A stretch of DNA of 62,000 nt from Zygnema cylindricum (lineage: Eukaryota > Streptophyta > Zygnematophyceae > Zygnematales > Zygnemataceae). Position 1 is the stretch's first letter; each line of letters begins with the position of its first letter. A model generated the notes under the pieces. It saw only the letters and a program-made list of their open reading frames with translations. It was not told where the DNA came from and made no database searches. This document shows, in pieces, positions 44,722 through 56,974 of the stretch. Where the stretch lies: positions 1 to 62,000 of the forward strand of contig JBBHKE010000333.1 of assembly GCA_037447655.1 (NCBI GenBank), written 5' to 3'. A program made the position numbers and the translations under genes.

Positions 44722-45296
44722 AGGGCGTGTTCCCATGTAACCGATATTTTGAAACGTTATTTTGGAATTTAGCTGATTTACGGTGTATTTTTCAAAGTGT
44801 ACCTATGTGAATCGTTACTTGTGCGTTCATTATTTTGATATGTGGCAGCTGTACACGTCGCCAATACTTGCGAAACCCAAACTGCTGACATTTGTAGACG
44901 CCAACGATCTCGAACAAACTGGGACATTTGTACGCTGCAAAGAGCTCTGACATACTGGGACTACGTCACACCAACCGCCCGCCCGTCGGTGCCCCGTCAC
45001 CATGACATGTAACGCCCACGCGCCCATAAGCCGCACTTTTTTATGTTCCTAATGTTGAAAAACGTTCGAGGCAATTTGTTTTCTATTTGTCGCGTATTTT
45101 GACTCCAATTTAATTTGATTCCAGTGCAAGTGCAAGATGGCTGGAAGTGGTCGTGATGATAAAAACGTAAACCGTACCCTTCCAAGTTCCGACGACGCAG
45201 ATGTACTTGTGTTTTGCCCATTTTCGTATGGCGTACACTTCTCATTGATGTCCCATTTTCAGGAAAACTCCTTTAAACACATGGGAAACCTGGGTT
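44722..45296. mobile_element. MULE-like insertion in the LARD 5' LTR
   Basis: The 575 bp are absent from the 3' LTR and flanked by a 9-bp direct repeat AGTGGAGTA (44713-44721 and 45297-45305). Nine-bp duplications are typical of Mutator-like elements. The ends are only weakly inverted (GTTCCCATGT versus TTTCCCATGT), so the class is tentative. No coding region is recognised. Confidence 0.65.
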
Positions 45297-45614
45297 AGTG
45301 GAGTAGGGAGTTGTCGGGAAGCAGGTATAGGAGAGTGCTCAACTCAGTTTAGTACGCAGTTCAGATGCATCATGCAGCTTGTAGAGATGCATTAGTGACT
45401 TAAGGAGGACACATTAAGATGTAGAGAGAAAAGATGATTTGAGGGTGAAGAGAGGTTGTTATTCAGAAAGCTTGGCTTAAAATATTGATATTTGGTCGAC
45501 ATGATTTATCGTGAGCCGTGAGTATTTTGTGTGGAATATGTTTATTGAAGCTTCCGCTGTGAGATTTGATTTATGATGTGTGAGCATCTCTGGGAGCACT
45601 TTATTGATCTAACA

Positions 45615-47349
45615 ATTGGTATCGGAGCAGGTTAGTGCTCCAATTTTCAATTTGAGAGTAAGATGCTCTAGTTTGAGTGCAAAACCGGATGCTGATCCGG
45701 ATGGAGGTGATTTTGAAGAAGAACATGATGAAGAAGAAGACAAGGAGAAAGGAAGGAGGAAGTGTAAGATGTTTCTTTTGCCGGATCCTTTCAAATTCGG
45801 GCACAGTTACAATTCGGATAATTGGCTCCAAAATTTTGTCGATGAATTGCTGAATTTTATGAGGGAAGAAGAAGAAAAAGAAGAGGATAAATTAGATTAC
45901 TGTTTCAATTTTGGAAGAAGAAAAAAATTGATGAGATTGAGATTGAGATGATGAGTGGAGGAGACGAGTATGTTTGAAGGAGGAGGAGGCTGAGAAGGGG
46001 AAAAGGCCGCAGAGAATTCCTATGAGGAGGAATATCGAATTGAACGAAGTATGGAGACTTGTGTTTGATCGTGTTAAAATTGCCACTGTGAAAGGAGGTG
46101 GAAGTGCGAATGGAAGTTCTCGAGTTCGGAGGCTTGCAAATTGAAGAGTGAAGTGCTGCAGTGAGGAGGAAAGAATGATAGAGGCGTTCGTGAGTGAAAG
46201 TGAGGAGAAGAATGGTACTCTGTTGGTACCTTTTTGGTGTAACATTGGAATGTGGAGTTGGAAGTACGGCAAAACTGTTCGAGTGTTACAGTCAAACCTA
46301 TTACGGTGCGGCGGTTACCTAAATCGCTATGTGGATTAGTAGGATCATTGTGGAGTAATGTTGACGCAGCTGTTTGTACGGTTGCCAATGAGGAGGAGTT
46401 GAAATTAAGTTTGATTTGGTGTGACGGTTGAAAATCCGAGAGGAGATCATTTTACCGCCTCCTAAAATAGATTGCGATAACATAAATCTCTGTGGAGTTA
46501 TACAGACGCCATGGAGATTTGTACTTCCAAAATTTATTCGGGCGTATCTGTGATGGAGGAGTATTCGTTCCGTACAAAGCGTCAATCGAATGCCTCATGT
46601 ACTTTGAGAAGGAACGATGCCGGATATTATGGCGACCGGTTTTAGACGTCGAAAAATATCGTCAGGCGAGGAGGAGTAATAATTTGACGGCCAAGCAATA
46701 TTTCCGTATCTTTTTGGTACGATGGAATTGGGGTTCGTCATTCAGTTTGGAGTTTTTCAGGATATTATTTTTTGCCGGGTATTTTAGCGGCTACTTTTTC
46801 ATCGTCGTCACAATTTGGTGGACGTGGGATTATTTCAATTTTGTTTACGCAGGTTTTTTGGTACTTTATTAGTACCATGTGTACGACACTTTGATTTATA
46901 GTCGACGAAGATTTTACTTGAACAATTTAATTATGAAGGACGTTGTGACGTGGAGTTATTTTTACCTTGACATGGATTTGCGGCAAGGACTTACGCTTTT
47001 GATTTCGAAATTTCATCATTAGTTCCACTTTCAGTTTGAAGCTGCAATTATAATATCTTTTGACATTGATCTTTCGAATGGCGACGCGCCATGTGACTTA
47101 TGCAAGTATTCCCACGCGCGATGTTACAGGTGGATTTTGAGTGGTGACTAAATCGGGAGTTACGCTTGTCATCGATCCCCAATAAAAAGGATAATTAAAA
47201 AATTACTTAATTTGTGTACGGCTAAATAGGAAGTTGGAGTGTTACGTTTTGATGTTCAATTTTGTAATTTTGTACGGTGACATGTTTAAGAGGGGGCGGC
47301 TGAAATCGGTGTTGTGCCATTTCACCGCTTCTCCCAATAAGAGGCGGAT
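45615..47349 (+). other. LARD internal region with unrecognised open frames
   Basis: Open plus-strand frames occur at about 45616-45951 (acidic, EEEHDEEEDKEKGRRK, then LLPDPFKFGHSYNSDNW) and 46492-46872 (WRPVLDVEKYRQARRSNN, ending hydrophobic and Trp/Phe-rich). Neither matches a known Gag or Pol motif. The first has no ATG at its upstream end and overlaps the primer-binding site. They may be relics of captured sequence. Confidence 0.4.
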
Positions 47350-48057
47350 TGTTAGGATTATTGGGAGAATCGGAGGATCAGCCGAAATCATATTTTGGTT
47401 CGATGTGGAGAATCGGTCGTCCGCGGATTTGTTGACGTTTGGTTCGCGTGGCGCGATTCGATTTTGAGTATTGTTTCACGGTTTGAATCAGAGTACCTAT
47501 GGTTCGTTTAATGTACGACTATTCAGTACCAGCCGGTAAATAGATAATTTATGCATGATGGTTCAGTTTGGTCGTGTCACTGGTGATTGTGATACGCTAT
47601 ACGTGTCTAGTTCCTTTAGTGCGTGGCACTTTGCTTTGGCGCTTGAATGTTTTTATTAGGCGCACGTCCGCATGTGGACTTCGGCGCCCTCGTCTGTTTT
47701 CAGTTAGTGGAGTAAGTGGTCGTGAGTTGTCGGTGTTGGGAAGGGTATATTAGCGAGTATTACTATCAGTTTTGTATGCAGTCTGGGGAGATGCATCATG
47801 CAGTCTGTGTAGAGATGCATTATGTGACTTAAGGAGTGACACATTAAGATGTAGAGAGAAAAGATGATTTGAGGGAAGAAGGAAGAGAGGTTGTTATTAA
47901 GAAAGCTTCGGCTTAATATATTGATATTTGGTCGACATGATTTATCGTGAGCCGTGAGTATTTTGTGTGGGATATGTTTATTGAAGCTTCTGCTGTGACA
48001 TTTGATTTATGATGTGTGAGCATCTCTGGGAGCACTTTATTGATCCTTAACAAAATA

Positions 48058-48585
48058 CAGAAAACGACAAAAGATATTAAACTTATTTGTGCGTGATGAG
48101 GTAATGATAACCATAAAAATAGTTCTGATAAGAAAAAAGTCTTATTCGCTGATGAAGTATCCAAAACACCCAAAAATAAAACGCAAAGATTGTCCCATTG
48201 ACAAAACAATCTCACTCGACAACATCAAATAACGTATGCTTATAGAAAACATATGAAGATATTCCTCTAAAAAACTTGCATAAGACACAAAATATGAAGT
48301 ACAAAAATAAATATAATAAAACATCATTACACCACATACAAAATAAAAGAGCAATAATCCTACTTTACTAAAGATGGCAAAGCTATAGATGTCCGAGGAT
48401 ACTAACCTTCCAGTTGTCCTAATTAAGCTATAATTAGGCGTTTATTCATTCCAAATTCGGTCCATCATTCCAAGATGGATAAAAAATACATCACATGTCA
48501 CGCGGAAAAACTAGAAGGAGGATGGCCCATTGAAACAATTTCAAAATTTTTATCGATGTCAACTCAAAGAAAATAGTTGTCATAC
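48058..48585. other. Intergenic stretch
   Basis: AT-rich. It may hold further decayed exons of the minus-strand zinc-knuckle gene, but none could be defined. Confidence 0.4.
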
Positions 48586-49072
48586 CCCAATTGGACAATC
48601 ACGCTTGATATGGCCGGCAACATCACAACCGATACAAGTTTTTGCATATCTTGTCCACCTCCGTTAACCTGAATATGATAAAATAAAAAAACGAAAAACA
48701 GAAAACAATAAATAATGAACAAATAAAAATCAGAAAACTTGTAAATGCTTAATACACTGCAGCACCCCGCTAGCATCATTAAGGAGACAATGTATCTATC
48801 ACCTTTATCAACAAGTATATAGATAATAGATACTTCAGCTGGTTCCACATCTTCTTGTTGAGAAAATCAATATAGATTCTCCAGTTCGTTGAACTATTGA
48901 ATGAGATGCATGAACGATATAACTGTTACCGTAATCGCAAATGTATGGAAATCCAGAATAGGTTTTTCAACAGGTTGTAGCATACATGAACTAACCTGGT
49001 TTGTACACTCACGCCTAAAGTGACCCACGTGACCACAAAGATGGTAAGCCTTCGCACTTGACCGCCCATTCC
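48586..49072 (-). pseudogene. Two exons of a CCHC zinc-knuckle protein, probably a pseudogene
   Basis: Minus-strand exon A (48996-49072) has acceptor CTTCCAG and donor CAG|GTTAG and encodes NGRSSAKAYHLCGHVGHFRREC. This is a zinc knuckle whose first cysteine has changed. Exon B (48586-48668) has acceptor ATTCAG and donor GGG|GTATG and encodes CIGCDVAGHIKRDCP, a perfect CX2CX4HX4C knuckle. Joining the exons puts exon B out of frame (NGGGQDMQK, then an indel before CIGC), so the copy is decayed. Such knuckles bind single-stranded nucleic acid in CNBP-like, RPA-like or retroviral Gag proteins; which parent applies is not clear. Further exons may lie up to about 49690. Confidence 0.45.
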
Positions 49073-50271
49073 CTGGAAGATGTCAATAGATTCCATGTCC
49101 ATAAACAAAAACAAAGCACAGGCACGATTTCATAGGATAACACGTTAATTTACGCATACGCTAAGCTTGGCGTTACTGGTGGGCATACAAACAACTGTTT
49201 AAGCGCCTATAACGCTCATTTGAGTGAACACATAATTAAACTCATCTACACGTATAATTCATGTCGAGATCTACCAGTCGCCTCATTAATCGTCCAAAAC
49301 GTAAAGAATTTGCAAGCTTTTCTTTGGTTATTGCTTCCTATGTGCCCAATCATGTATGTATAATTACTCCTTGTTATTCGTCGAAGAGCGTAAGAAATTT
49401 GTAAGCGTTCTTTACAATTATACAATTACTGTCCTATGTGCCAACCATCTTATTTAATTACCATAAGAAAACACAATGACCGGCAACCTCAAATAAGAAA
49501 GGTTAGTAAAAAGCATACATGCTAGTGAAGAGATAACACTTCAAATGTCCTCTGGCCCTTGTGGTGGCTTTGCGTTGTTTGACACGATTTCATGAGAAAC
49601 ATTCGTCTGAAGGCAAAGAGCAGATGAAGGCGATGGTGACTCCGGGCGGACAGGGAATCAGGTGTGTGGTCCTGGGGTAAAGAAAAGAAAGGACACAAAA
49701 GTTCAAACTTGTTTAATAACTGTTTAACAATGCAATAATCCATCATTTTTGTGACTCTCACGATCAAAGATTCATGCTTCTCATCAAATCAATGCATCTC
49801 CATACCTGTCTCTATCCCCATCCCCATCCCCATCCCATCTTGGCGCTCTCTCTTTCAAAAAAAAAACATCCCCTAATTATCAGTAGCTCACCAGTATCAA
49901 CAACATATATTTGGATCATTGGATTAATCTTTTCACTGAAAACTAAGTCAAGAATTCTGATAAACTTGAGTCGGAAATCTAACCTTAAATGAAACAAGAG
50001 ATTTCAATGAAAACTAAAGCCAAACTTTCTGATAGACATGATTCAAAAACTTAACTTTTGATTGCCATTTTGTTGTCCATAGATTTGTTTTCGTCCAAAA
50101 AGAGAGAGGGAGAGAGAAATAAATACCTTTGTCTTGCCTGTTCTCGCGGTGCTCCCACCTCATTTTCTTGTTTCCCATAAGCTCTCGATCTTGGCCGTTT
50201 TCCTAACAAGAGCGTGCTAGTGCTTGTCCAATAGCGTTAGCATTGTGGACGCCACTTGCTACCGGAGAAAA
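49073..50271. other. Intergenic stretch
   Basis: No firm feature. A CCCATC repeat lies at 49812-49835 and a GA-rich run near 50100. A minus-strand open frame at 49522-49690 with an acceptor-like CCCCAG might belong to the zinc-knuckle gene, but it is not recognisable. Confidence 0.4.
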
Positions 50272-50625
50272 AATGACTCTACTCCCTACTCTACTCCCTT
50301 CTCTACTCCCTACTCTACACCCTACTCTACTCCCTACCCACACCCTACTCTACTCCGTACTCTCCTCCCTAGTCTACTCCCTACTCTACTCCCTACTCTA
50401 ATTTCTTATCTACTCTCTTCTCTCTACTCCCTAATCTACTCCCTACTCAGCTACCTACTCTACTCCCTACTCTACTCCCTACTCTACTCTCCTCTCTACT
50501 CTCCCCTCTACTCCCCCCCCACCCTCTTCGCTACTCCCTAGTCTACTCCCTACTCTACTCCCTACTCTACACCAATCCTACCTTTACTCCCTAATCTACT
50601 CCACTCCCTACTCTTCTCCACTCCC
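50272..50625. repeat. CTACTCC-type satellite, left part
   Basis: Tandem CTACTCC/CTACTCT units with many variants run up to the copia-3 edge and continue beyond that element at 56975. The array was one block before copia-3 inserted. Confidence 0.93.
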
Positions 50626-51625
50626 TCCAATTCTGTGTCCCCTATTTGGATTGCAAAATTCAGGAAGCCTCTAGGTAGTTTTTCACTAATCCACTTTCAA
50701 CTAAGATAGTTGCTACCCAAGCATGCAAAAAGACATTGTGACTACACTTTTGTGCAGAATGGACTCCCCTGAGTCCACACCAAAAAGAATCACTGAAAAC
50801 GCCCAACCAGACGATTAAATATAAAGTGGCAAAGATGCCAATATATATACAAGCTTTTTGGGAGAGAGGCGGCCACCTCCTCATTCCTCTAAGTCCTAAA
50901 CCCCTCTCACAACCCCTATCTACTGATGTACAAACCAAACAGAAGACTGTACAGTACAAAAAGGTACTAGGGCCGATGTACTTTCTGTACGGCCAATGTA
51001 CGACAAGGCCATGGAATGGATGTTTGTCTCCTCCAGACTTGTCCTTTCGCTCCCTGGGATTCCCGCTTCCCAATGATATCTTGCCACATGTTGACAGGTC
51101 ATGTCATGTCTGAAAACCGCCAAGGCGGCCATTGCAGGATTTCGGCGATGATGAGGGCCGTCGGATCCAAGCCGCCTTTTAATGCTAGCCATTCAAAATA
51201 ACAAATATCCGGTACATTTATTTTGTGCGTACTAACACTCAACTAGTTTCTATGTCCTCAATTTTTTATTCCCTTAATCGAATTAAATATCTAACTAATG
51301 TTTAAATAGCTATCAAACCCTATATATCCTAACGGACTACTACGAAAGACCGGTAAGAGCTGACAACTATGCCTCGCTCTGCCGGTCTGAGGTTCGAGTC
51401 TTGTCGGACTCAACCTTTTGTTGAGAGTGACTTAGGTCACTCTTAAATCCTGCCTATGGAGCTGAGGTAACCATGGCTCCACCGCCCTCTCTCTCCTTCA
51501 GTGACTACAACAAGTATGGGGGCTAGAGAGAGAAATTGGAGGTTGGCTGCTTGTGTTTTTTCTTTAAGTTATTCTAATCAATTAAGACCTAGAAAATGTA
51601 TCTCATAAATCTAGTAATTTAACCA
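50626..51625 (-). repeat. copia-3 3' LTR
   Basis: The plus strand reads TCCAATTCTGTG...TTTAACCA, so the terminal TG and CA have each mutated slightly. A TATA-like sequence and the antisense B-box GGTTCGAGTCT (51391-51401) are present, with an A-box-like AGACCGGTAAGAGC at 51347-51360. Confidence 0.85.
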
Positions 51626-51639
51626 CTCCCCTTATTTTC

Positions 51640-54600
51640 TAGTCTAATTTTAGTTTCTCTTTTAACCCACACTTTTCTTTGCAGAATTTTAGCTTACGAG
51701 AGGGCACAGGCTTTGTCATCATATCAGCTACCATTTCCCCATCACCTCTATACAGAAGATTCACAATTTTTTTTTCAACCTTTTCCCTCACAAAACTCAA
51801 TCTTATATCCATATGCTTAGCCTTAAAATGATATCTTGGATTGGCTGCAATTGCAATTGCAACCTAACTATCACAAAACACTTCATGCACTCCCTTCTTC
51901 ATATACCGCAGTTCTTGCAATAAAGACTTGACCCACATCAGCTCTTTCACAGCACAACAAGAGGCCATGTACTCAGTCTCCTAGTGGACTGAGCAACCAC
52001 CTTTTGTTGCTTGCTACTCCAACAACAAGCACCTTCCCCCACATATAACACATATCCAGAAGTGCATCTTATCATAGGTGCATCCCCATAACTGGCATCA
52101 CTCCAAGTAGTGATGTTAGTGTGCTCCTCTCCCAAATACAACCATAAATCCCTGGTTCCCACCAAGTATCTCATGACTCTCTTGGCTGCCTCCCAGTCTC
52201 ACTTCCTAGGATCATTATGACTCCTACTGAGGACTCCAACTGCTGGTGTTATGTCCGGTCTAGTACAATTCATAAAGTAATTCAAGCTTCCTACAACCTG
52301 TCTGTAAGGAATAGACTTCATAAACCGTCTCTCTTCTGGACTCATCAGATCATCTAGTATTATCACTCTTCCTTCTACACTCCCATCACTTACTTTCTTT
52401 AAGTCTATGGGATTGGTACAGCTGTTTGCCTTTTCCATCTGAAATTCCTCAAGCATATTTTCGATAGCTTCCTTTTGAGTAAGTCTGATTATTCTCTTCT
52501 CTCTATCTCTTTCTATTTGAATCCCCAAAATTTATTTAGCCTCCCCTAAATCCTTCATGTCAAATATGCTTCTAAGATCTTTCTTTACCTTATTGATCTT
52601 TTCCGTAGATTTACTTAACACCAGCAAATTATCGACATAAATTGCAATAATAATCACACCATTCTTATCCACAAACATATAAATAGAATGGTAAGAACTG
52701 ATCCGAGTATATCCCAGACCGGTGAGAAACTCATCTAGTTTCTTGTTCCATTGTCTAGGAGCCTGCTTTAGTTTATATAAGGACTTTATGAGCCTGCACA
52801 CTTTGTTTTCCTCTCCTTCCTCTATAAATCCCTTTGGTTGTCGCATAAAGATTTCTTCCTATAGTTCACCGTTGAGGAAAGCGGTCTTGATATCTATCTG
52901 GTGAATTTCCATGTCTTCCGCTGCTGCTAGGTCCAGGAGAATCCTTACAGATGGGAACCGAACTACTAAAGCAAAAGTCTCCTCATAATCTATCCCCTCT
53001 TTTTGGGTGAACTCCTTTGCTACAAACCGAGCCTTATATCTCTCAATGGTATTATCTGGGTTCAGTTTCAATTTAAATACCCATTTGCACCCGATATGTT
53101 TTTTGTCTTGAGGACAGTCCACTTGCTCCCAAGTATTAGCTTCCATGATGGAAGCCATCTCATCATTTATGGCTCTGACCCATCGGTCTTTCTCCGAACT
53201 GTCCATTGCCTCCGAGTATGACTGAGGCTCATCTAGGTGATATAGCTTCGTTTCTTTGTGAGCACCCTTTTTTCTTGTAGTGTTTTGCTGCTCCTCCGTC
53301 CTCCCTCAAAATCCAAAGCTCGAATGGAGAGAAGTCTCGGGTTCCCCTTTACTGTCTCATCGTGTCCCCTATCCATGGAAGCCGGTTCTAGCTCCAATTC
53401 CTCTCTCTTCTCAGAGAGTGTAGAAATATGTGGAGATTCCGGTATATCTCCCCCAATTTGGATCTCCCTTGAATCTGCAATCACGCATTCACTTGTGTCC
53501 TTTTTGGGAAGATCTAAGTCTTCCTCATTCTCGGACTCAAAACTGATTTTGATTTTCTTAGTGTATTTGAAGGGATCAAATGACTTTTCTTCATCCATGA
53601 CAACTAGATGATTTACCAAAATAATATCTTGTTTAGCTAAGTCATATACTCTATATCCTTTGACATCCTCATCATATCCAACAAAATATCCCGGTTTCCC
53701 TTTAGCATCTAGTTTCCAGTTTTTCTTATTTGTGTCAAGACTGTAAACTTCACTACCGAATACTTTCAAGTGAGAAATATCCGGTTTCCTTCCAACCCAT
53801 CTCTCATAAGGTGTCATTCCTTTAACGGTTGTAGTGAGGACTGTATTCTTAATGTAATTAGCATAGTTCATGGCTTTTGCCCAAAATCTTCTTCTTATGT
53901 TCTTATCTGCCAACATACTACACACACTATCTCCCAAAGTCCGGTTCAACTTTTCAGCTACCCTATTTTGTTCTGGATTTTTCGGTACAGTTTTTTGATG
54001 CTGAACTCCCTCATCTCTCAAGTATTCCTCAAACTGGTTAGAGGTTTACTCTCACCCATTATCACTCATTATTCGCTTAATGGGGGTTGCGTGCAACTTC
54101 TCACTCTAGGCTTGGTTTTCTTTGAAGTACTTTGATGTTTCAAACTTTGTTTTTAGGAAGTAGATTCGAGAATATCTGGACCAATCATCAATAATTGTCA
54201 GGATATACCTACTCCCCCCAACCGAAGATACTCTTGCTGTTCCCCAGATATTTGTGTTGACCAGTTTTATTACTTTATCACCTCTATATGTGGCAGTTTT
54301 GGGAAAGGGGAGTCTGTGAGCCTTACCTTGGGCTCAGCCACTACAATCATCCATCATTTCATTATCCCTAAACTTAATGCCTTCTACTACACGCAACTTT
54401 TTCATTTCCCTCAGCATATCAGAATGCATATGACCCAACTGCTTATGCCAGATCATCAAGTTCGAGAGATGACCATAGTAAACACTCTTCTTTTCATTAC
54501 TCAAGTTAAGCCTAAACATTCCTTGGCTACCCTTATCTGTTGTGAAGTAGAATTCATCTTTGTACTTAGCTGTAAAGACTCCCTTTCTAGTGATGTTATC

Positions 54601-55975
54601 AAAATCCTTGTCATCTAATACAGAAGTAGACACAAGATTTTTACTCAACTGAGGAATGTAGAGCACATCTGAGAAGGTGAGTATAGAAGTCTTACCCTCC
54701 ACTAAAACTTTCAGATCTACCGAGCCCACTAGATCTGTGGTAACTACTCTCCCATCCCCATACTCTATTTCCACAGTAGGGATCTTTCTTAGCTTAGTGA
54801 AGAGGTGCCTGTCGCGACACATATGCATGGATGCACTTGAGTCGATGATCCATCCCTCCTCTAGAGCTTCCCAAATGGCTCCAAGGGCACACTTCTATTT
54901 TCGAGGGATCTCCTTCTCCTCTAGATTCTCGTCAAGAAGAAGCTCCCCATCCTCCTCTTAAGAGGACTCGTCCTCCGCGATCTCTCCTTTGACACGTGTG
55001 ACCACAAGTGCTTTCTTCTTCTCTCTGGAAGAACCCCCTCCATGAGTTTTTTGGAGCCTTAGCTCCAACAACTTGATGCAATCAGCTATAAAGTGTCCCT
55101 GCTTTTTGCATAAATGGCAAAGACCCTTTGGAGGCATGGGTTCTCAAGATTGATCCCCTTTGAAGCTGTTGTACGGTTTCTTCGGATCCTTCCTCCACGT
55201 GTCTGTTCCGGCAGCTAAAGCTTGAACGCTCTTTCCTCCTCTGAGGATCTCAATGGTGTTCTCCTACACGAGTATCATTCGGACCACGGTGTTCCACATC
55301 CAAAAACTATCATCCATTTCTTGCACTCGGTACACTATTTTTTCATACTCATCAGGCAACTTCATGATGAGGGTGTTAACTTTCATCTTCATTGTGCTTG
55401 TCGATCAGGCACTTTCCATCTCCATGTATAGACAAGAGAGATCATTACTGTAGTCTAACATCTTCCCTCCTTTCTAAGTATAACTCGTCTACCTTTGCTC
55501 AACCAGCTGGAGCTTGTGAATAGTACCAGCTCTATAAATCTCCACTAAAGTCATCCACAACTTTTCGGCCTTGAAGATGTGAAGGTGAGAGGTCGCCAAA
55601 GCTTGAGTGAGGTGCCTCAAAATGAAATTCGTTGCAATCATATTGGTGTACTCCCACATTTGAATATCATTTTACTCGGTTTTCACGGCCACCGCTCTGG
55701 GTGCCGTGGCGATAGGAGTGAGAGGTATCTCCTTTCTTTTCTCCTTTTTGGACACAATGCTGTCCCCATCATCTATATCCTCCATTGGTGTCGATGCTCC
55801 TATAAAAAACCTCACTCCTCCAATCCCAGGTGGGGTTCCGTGAGATGGACATTTCACTTGTCCACTAACAATACTCCAGTATCGTATTTCACACAATGCC
55901 CCTGTCCTCATGGCTTCCCAGTAAATGAACTCAGATCCGTTGAATATGGGCACCCTAGAGGGTGGCCCCATTACG
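51640..55975 (-). pseudogene. copia-3 gag-pol pseudogene
   Basis: In minus-strand order: Gag begins VMGPPSRVPIFNGSEF at 55975-55672, with a degraded gag middle and knuckle region to about 54960. Protease and pre-integrase (HMCRDRHLFTKLRKI, WHKQLGH, CSG) are at 54334-54828. The integrase C-terminal half (NPEQNRVAEKLNRTL) and downstream linker are at 53233-54021. Reverse transcriptase lies at 52532-53206, with the YVDD box mutated to YVDN, and continues to 52199. RNase H (WSDASYGDAP) is at 51947-52174, with degraded sequence to 51640. Multiple stops and frameshifts occur, so it is inactive. The integrase D and surrounding DNGGE region near 54060 are lost to a frameshift. Confidence 0.88.
55961..55975 (-). 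promoter_or_regulatory. copia-3 primer-binding site, degenerate half-tRNA type
   Basis: On the minus strand it reads CGTAATGGGGCCACC, 12 of 15 positions matching the copia-1 and copia-2 site, and it directly abuts the 5' LTR. The in-frame ATG is retained. Confidence 0.65.
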
Positions 55976-56974
55976 TGCAATTATGTATCCCCCATTTGGA
56001 TTGCAAAAGTTATGAAGCCTCTAGGTAGTTTTTCACTCACCGAATTTCAAATAAGATAGCTGCTACCCAAGCACGCAAATAGACAATCTGATTGCACCCA
56101 TATGTAGTCTGGACTCCCCTGAGTCCACACCAAAAAGAATCAATGAAAACGCCCAACCAATCGATTAAATATCAAGTGGCAAAGATGCCATTATATATAC
56201 AAGCTTGTTGAGAGAGAGGCAGCTACCTCCTCAATCCTCTAAGTCCTAAACCCTTTTCACAACCCCTATCTATTGATGTACGAACCAATCAAAAAACTCT
56301 ACAGTACAAAAAGGTACTAGGGCCGATGTACTTTTGTACGGCTTGTGTACGACAAGGCCATGGAGTGGATGTCTGTCTCTTCCAGACTTCTCTTCGCGCT
56401 CCCCAGGATTCTTGCTTCCTTATGATATCTTGCCACATGTTGACAGGTCATGTCATGTTTGAAAACCGCCAAGGCGGCCATTCCGGGATTTCGGCGATGA
56501 TGAGGGCCGTCAGATCCAAGCCGCCTTTTAATGCTAGCCGTTCAAAATAACAAATGTCCGGTACATTTGTTTCGTGCGTACCAACACTCAACTAGTTTCT
56601 ATGTCCTCAATTTGTTATTCTTTTAATCGAATTAATGATCTAGCTAATGTTTAAATAGCTTTCAAACTCTATGTATCCTAACGAACTACTACGAAAGACC
56701 GGTAAGAGCTAACGGCTATGCCTCGCTCTGCGGGTCGAAGGTTCGAGTCTTGCCGGACTCAATCTTTTTTTGAGAGTGACTTAGGTCACTCTTTAATCCT
56801 GCCTATAGAGTTGAGGCAGCCATGGCTCCACCACCCTCTCTCTCCTTCAGTGACTACTACAAGTATGGGGGCTAGAGAGAGAAGGTGGAGGCAGGCTGCC
56901 TGTGCTTTTTCTTTTAGTTATTCTAATCAATTAAGACGTAGAAAATATCTCTCATAAATCTAGTGATTTTAACA
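55976..56974 (-). repeat. copia-3 5' LTR
   Basis: The plus strand reads TGCAATTATG...TTTTAACA. The minus-strand coding tip is ATGGGGGATACATAA, with the same TAA as copia-1. The antisense B-box GGTTCGAGTCT lies at 56740-56750. Confidence 0.88.

Larger units (their letters stand above)
44349..48052 (+). mobile_element. Non-autonomous LTR retrotransposon (LARD-like)
   Basis: The 5' LTR (44349-45614) and 3' LTR (47350-48052) both begin TGTTAGGATTATT and end with TAACA, flanked by a perfect AAATA duplication (44344-44348 and 48053-48057). The primer-binding site TGGTATCGGAGC (45617-45628, one mismatch to iMet) follows the 5' LTR after two bases. The internal 1.7 kb has no reverse transcriptase, integrase or protease, so it depends on another element. 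The LTRs differ in length because the 5' LTR carries an insertion at 44722-45296. Confidence 0.88.
50626..56974 (-). mobile_element. copia-3: decayed minus-strand Ty1/copia element in the satellite
   Basis: LTRs at 50626-51625 (3') and 55976-56974 (5'), flanked by a CTCCC duplication (50621-50625 and 56975-56979) taken from the satellite unit. The polypurine tract (minus-strand AAAATAAGGGGAG) is at 51626-51638. It belongs to the same subfamily as copia-1. Confidence 0.9.

Noticed and set aside
50224-50541. 105-codon frame reading into the CTACTCC repeat
   Set aside because: Satellite translation, not a gene.
51340-51420. tRNA-like sequence in copia LTRs as a real tRNA gene
   Set aside because: A- and B-box-like motifs are present, but no acceptor stem pairs and the T-stem has a mismatch; reported as a pol III-like motif only.
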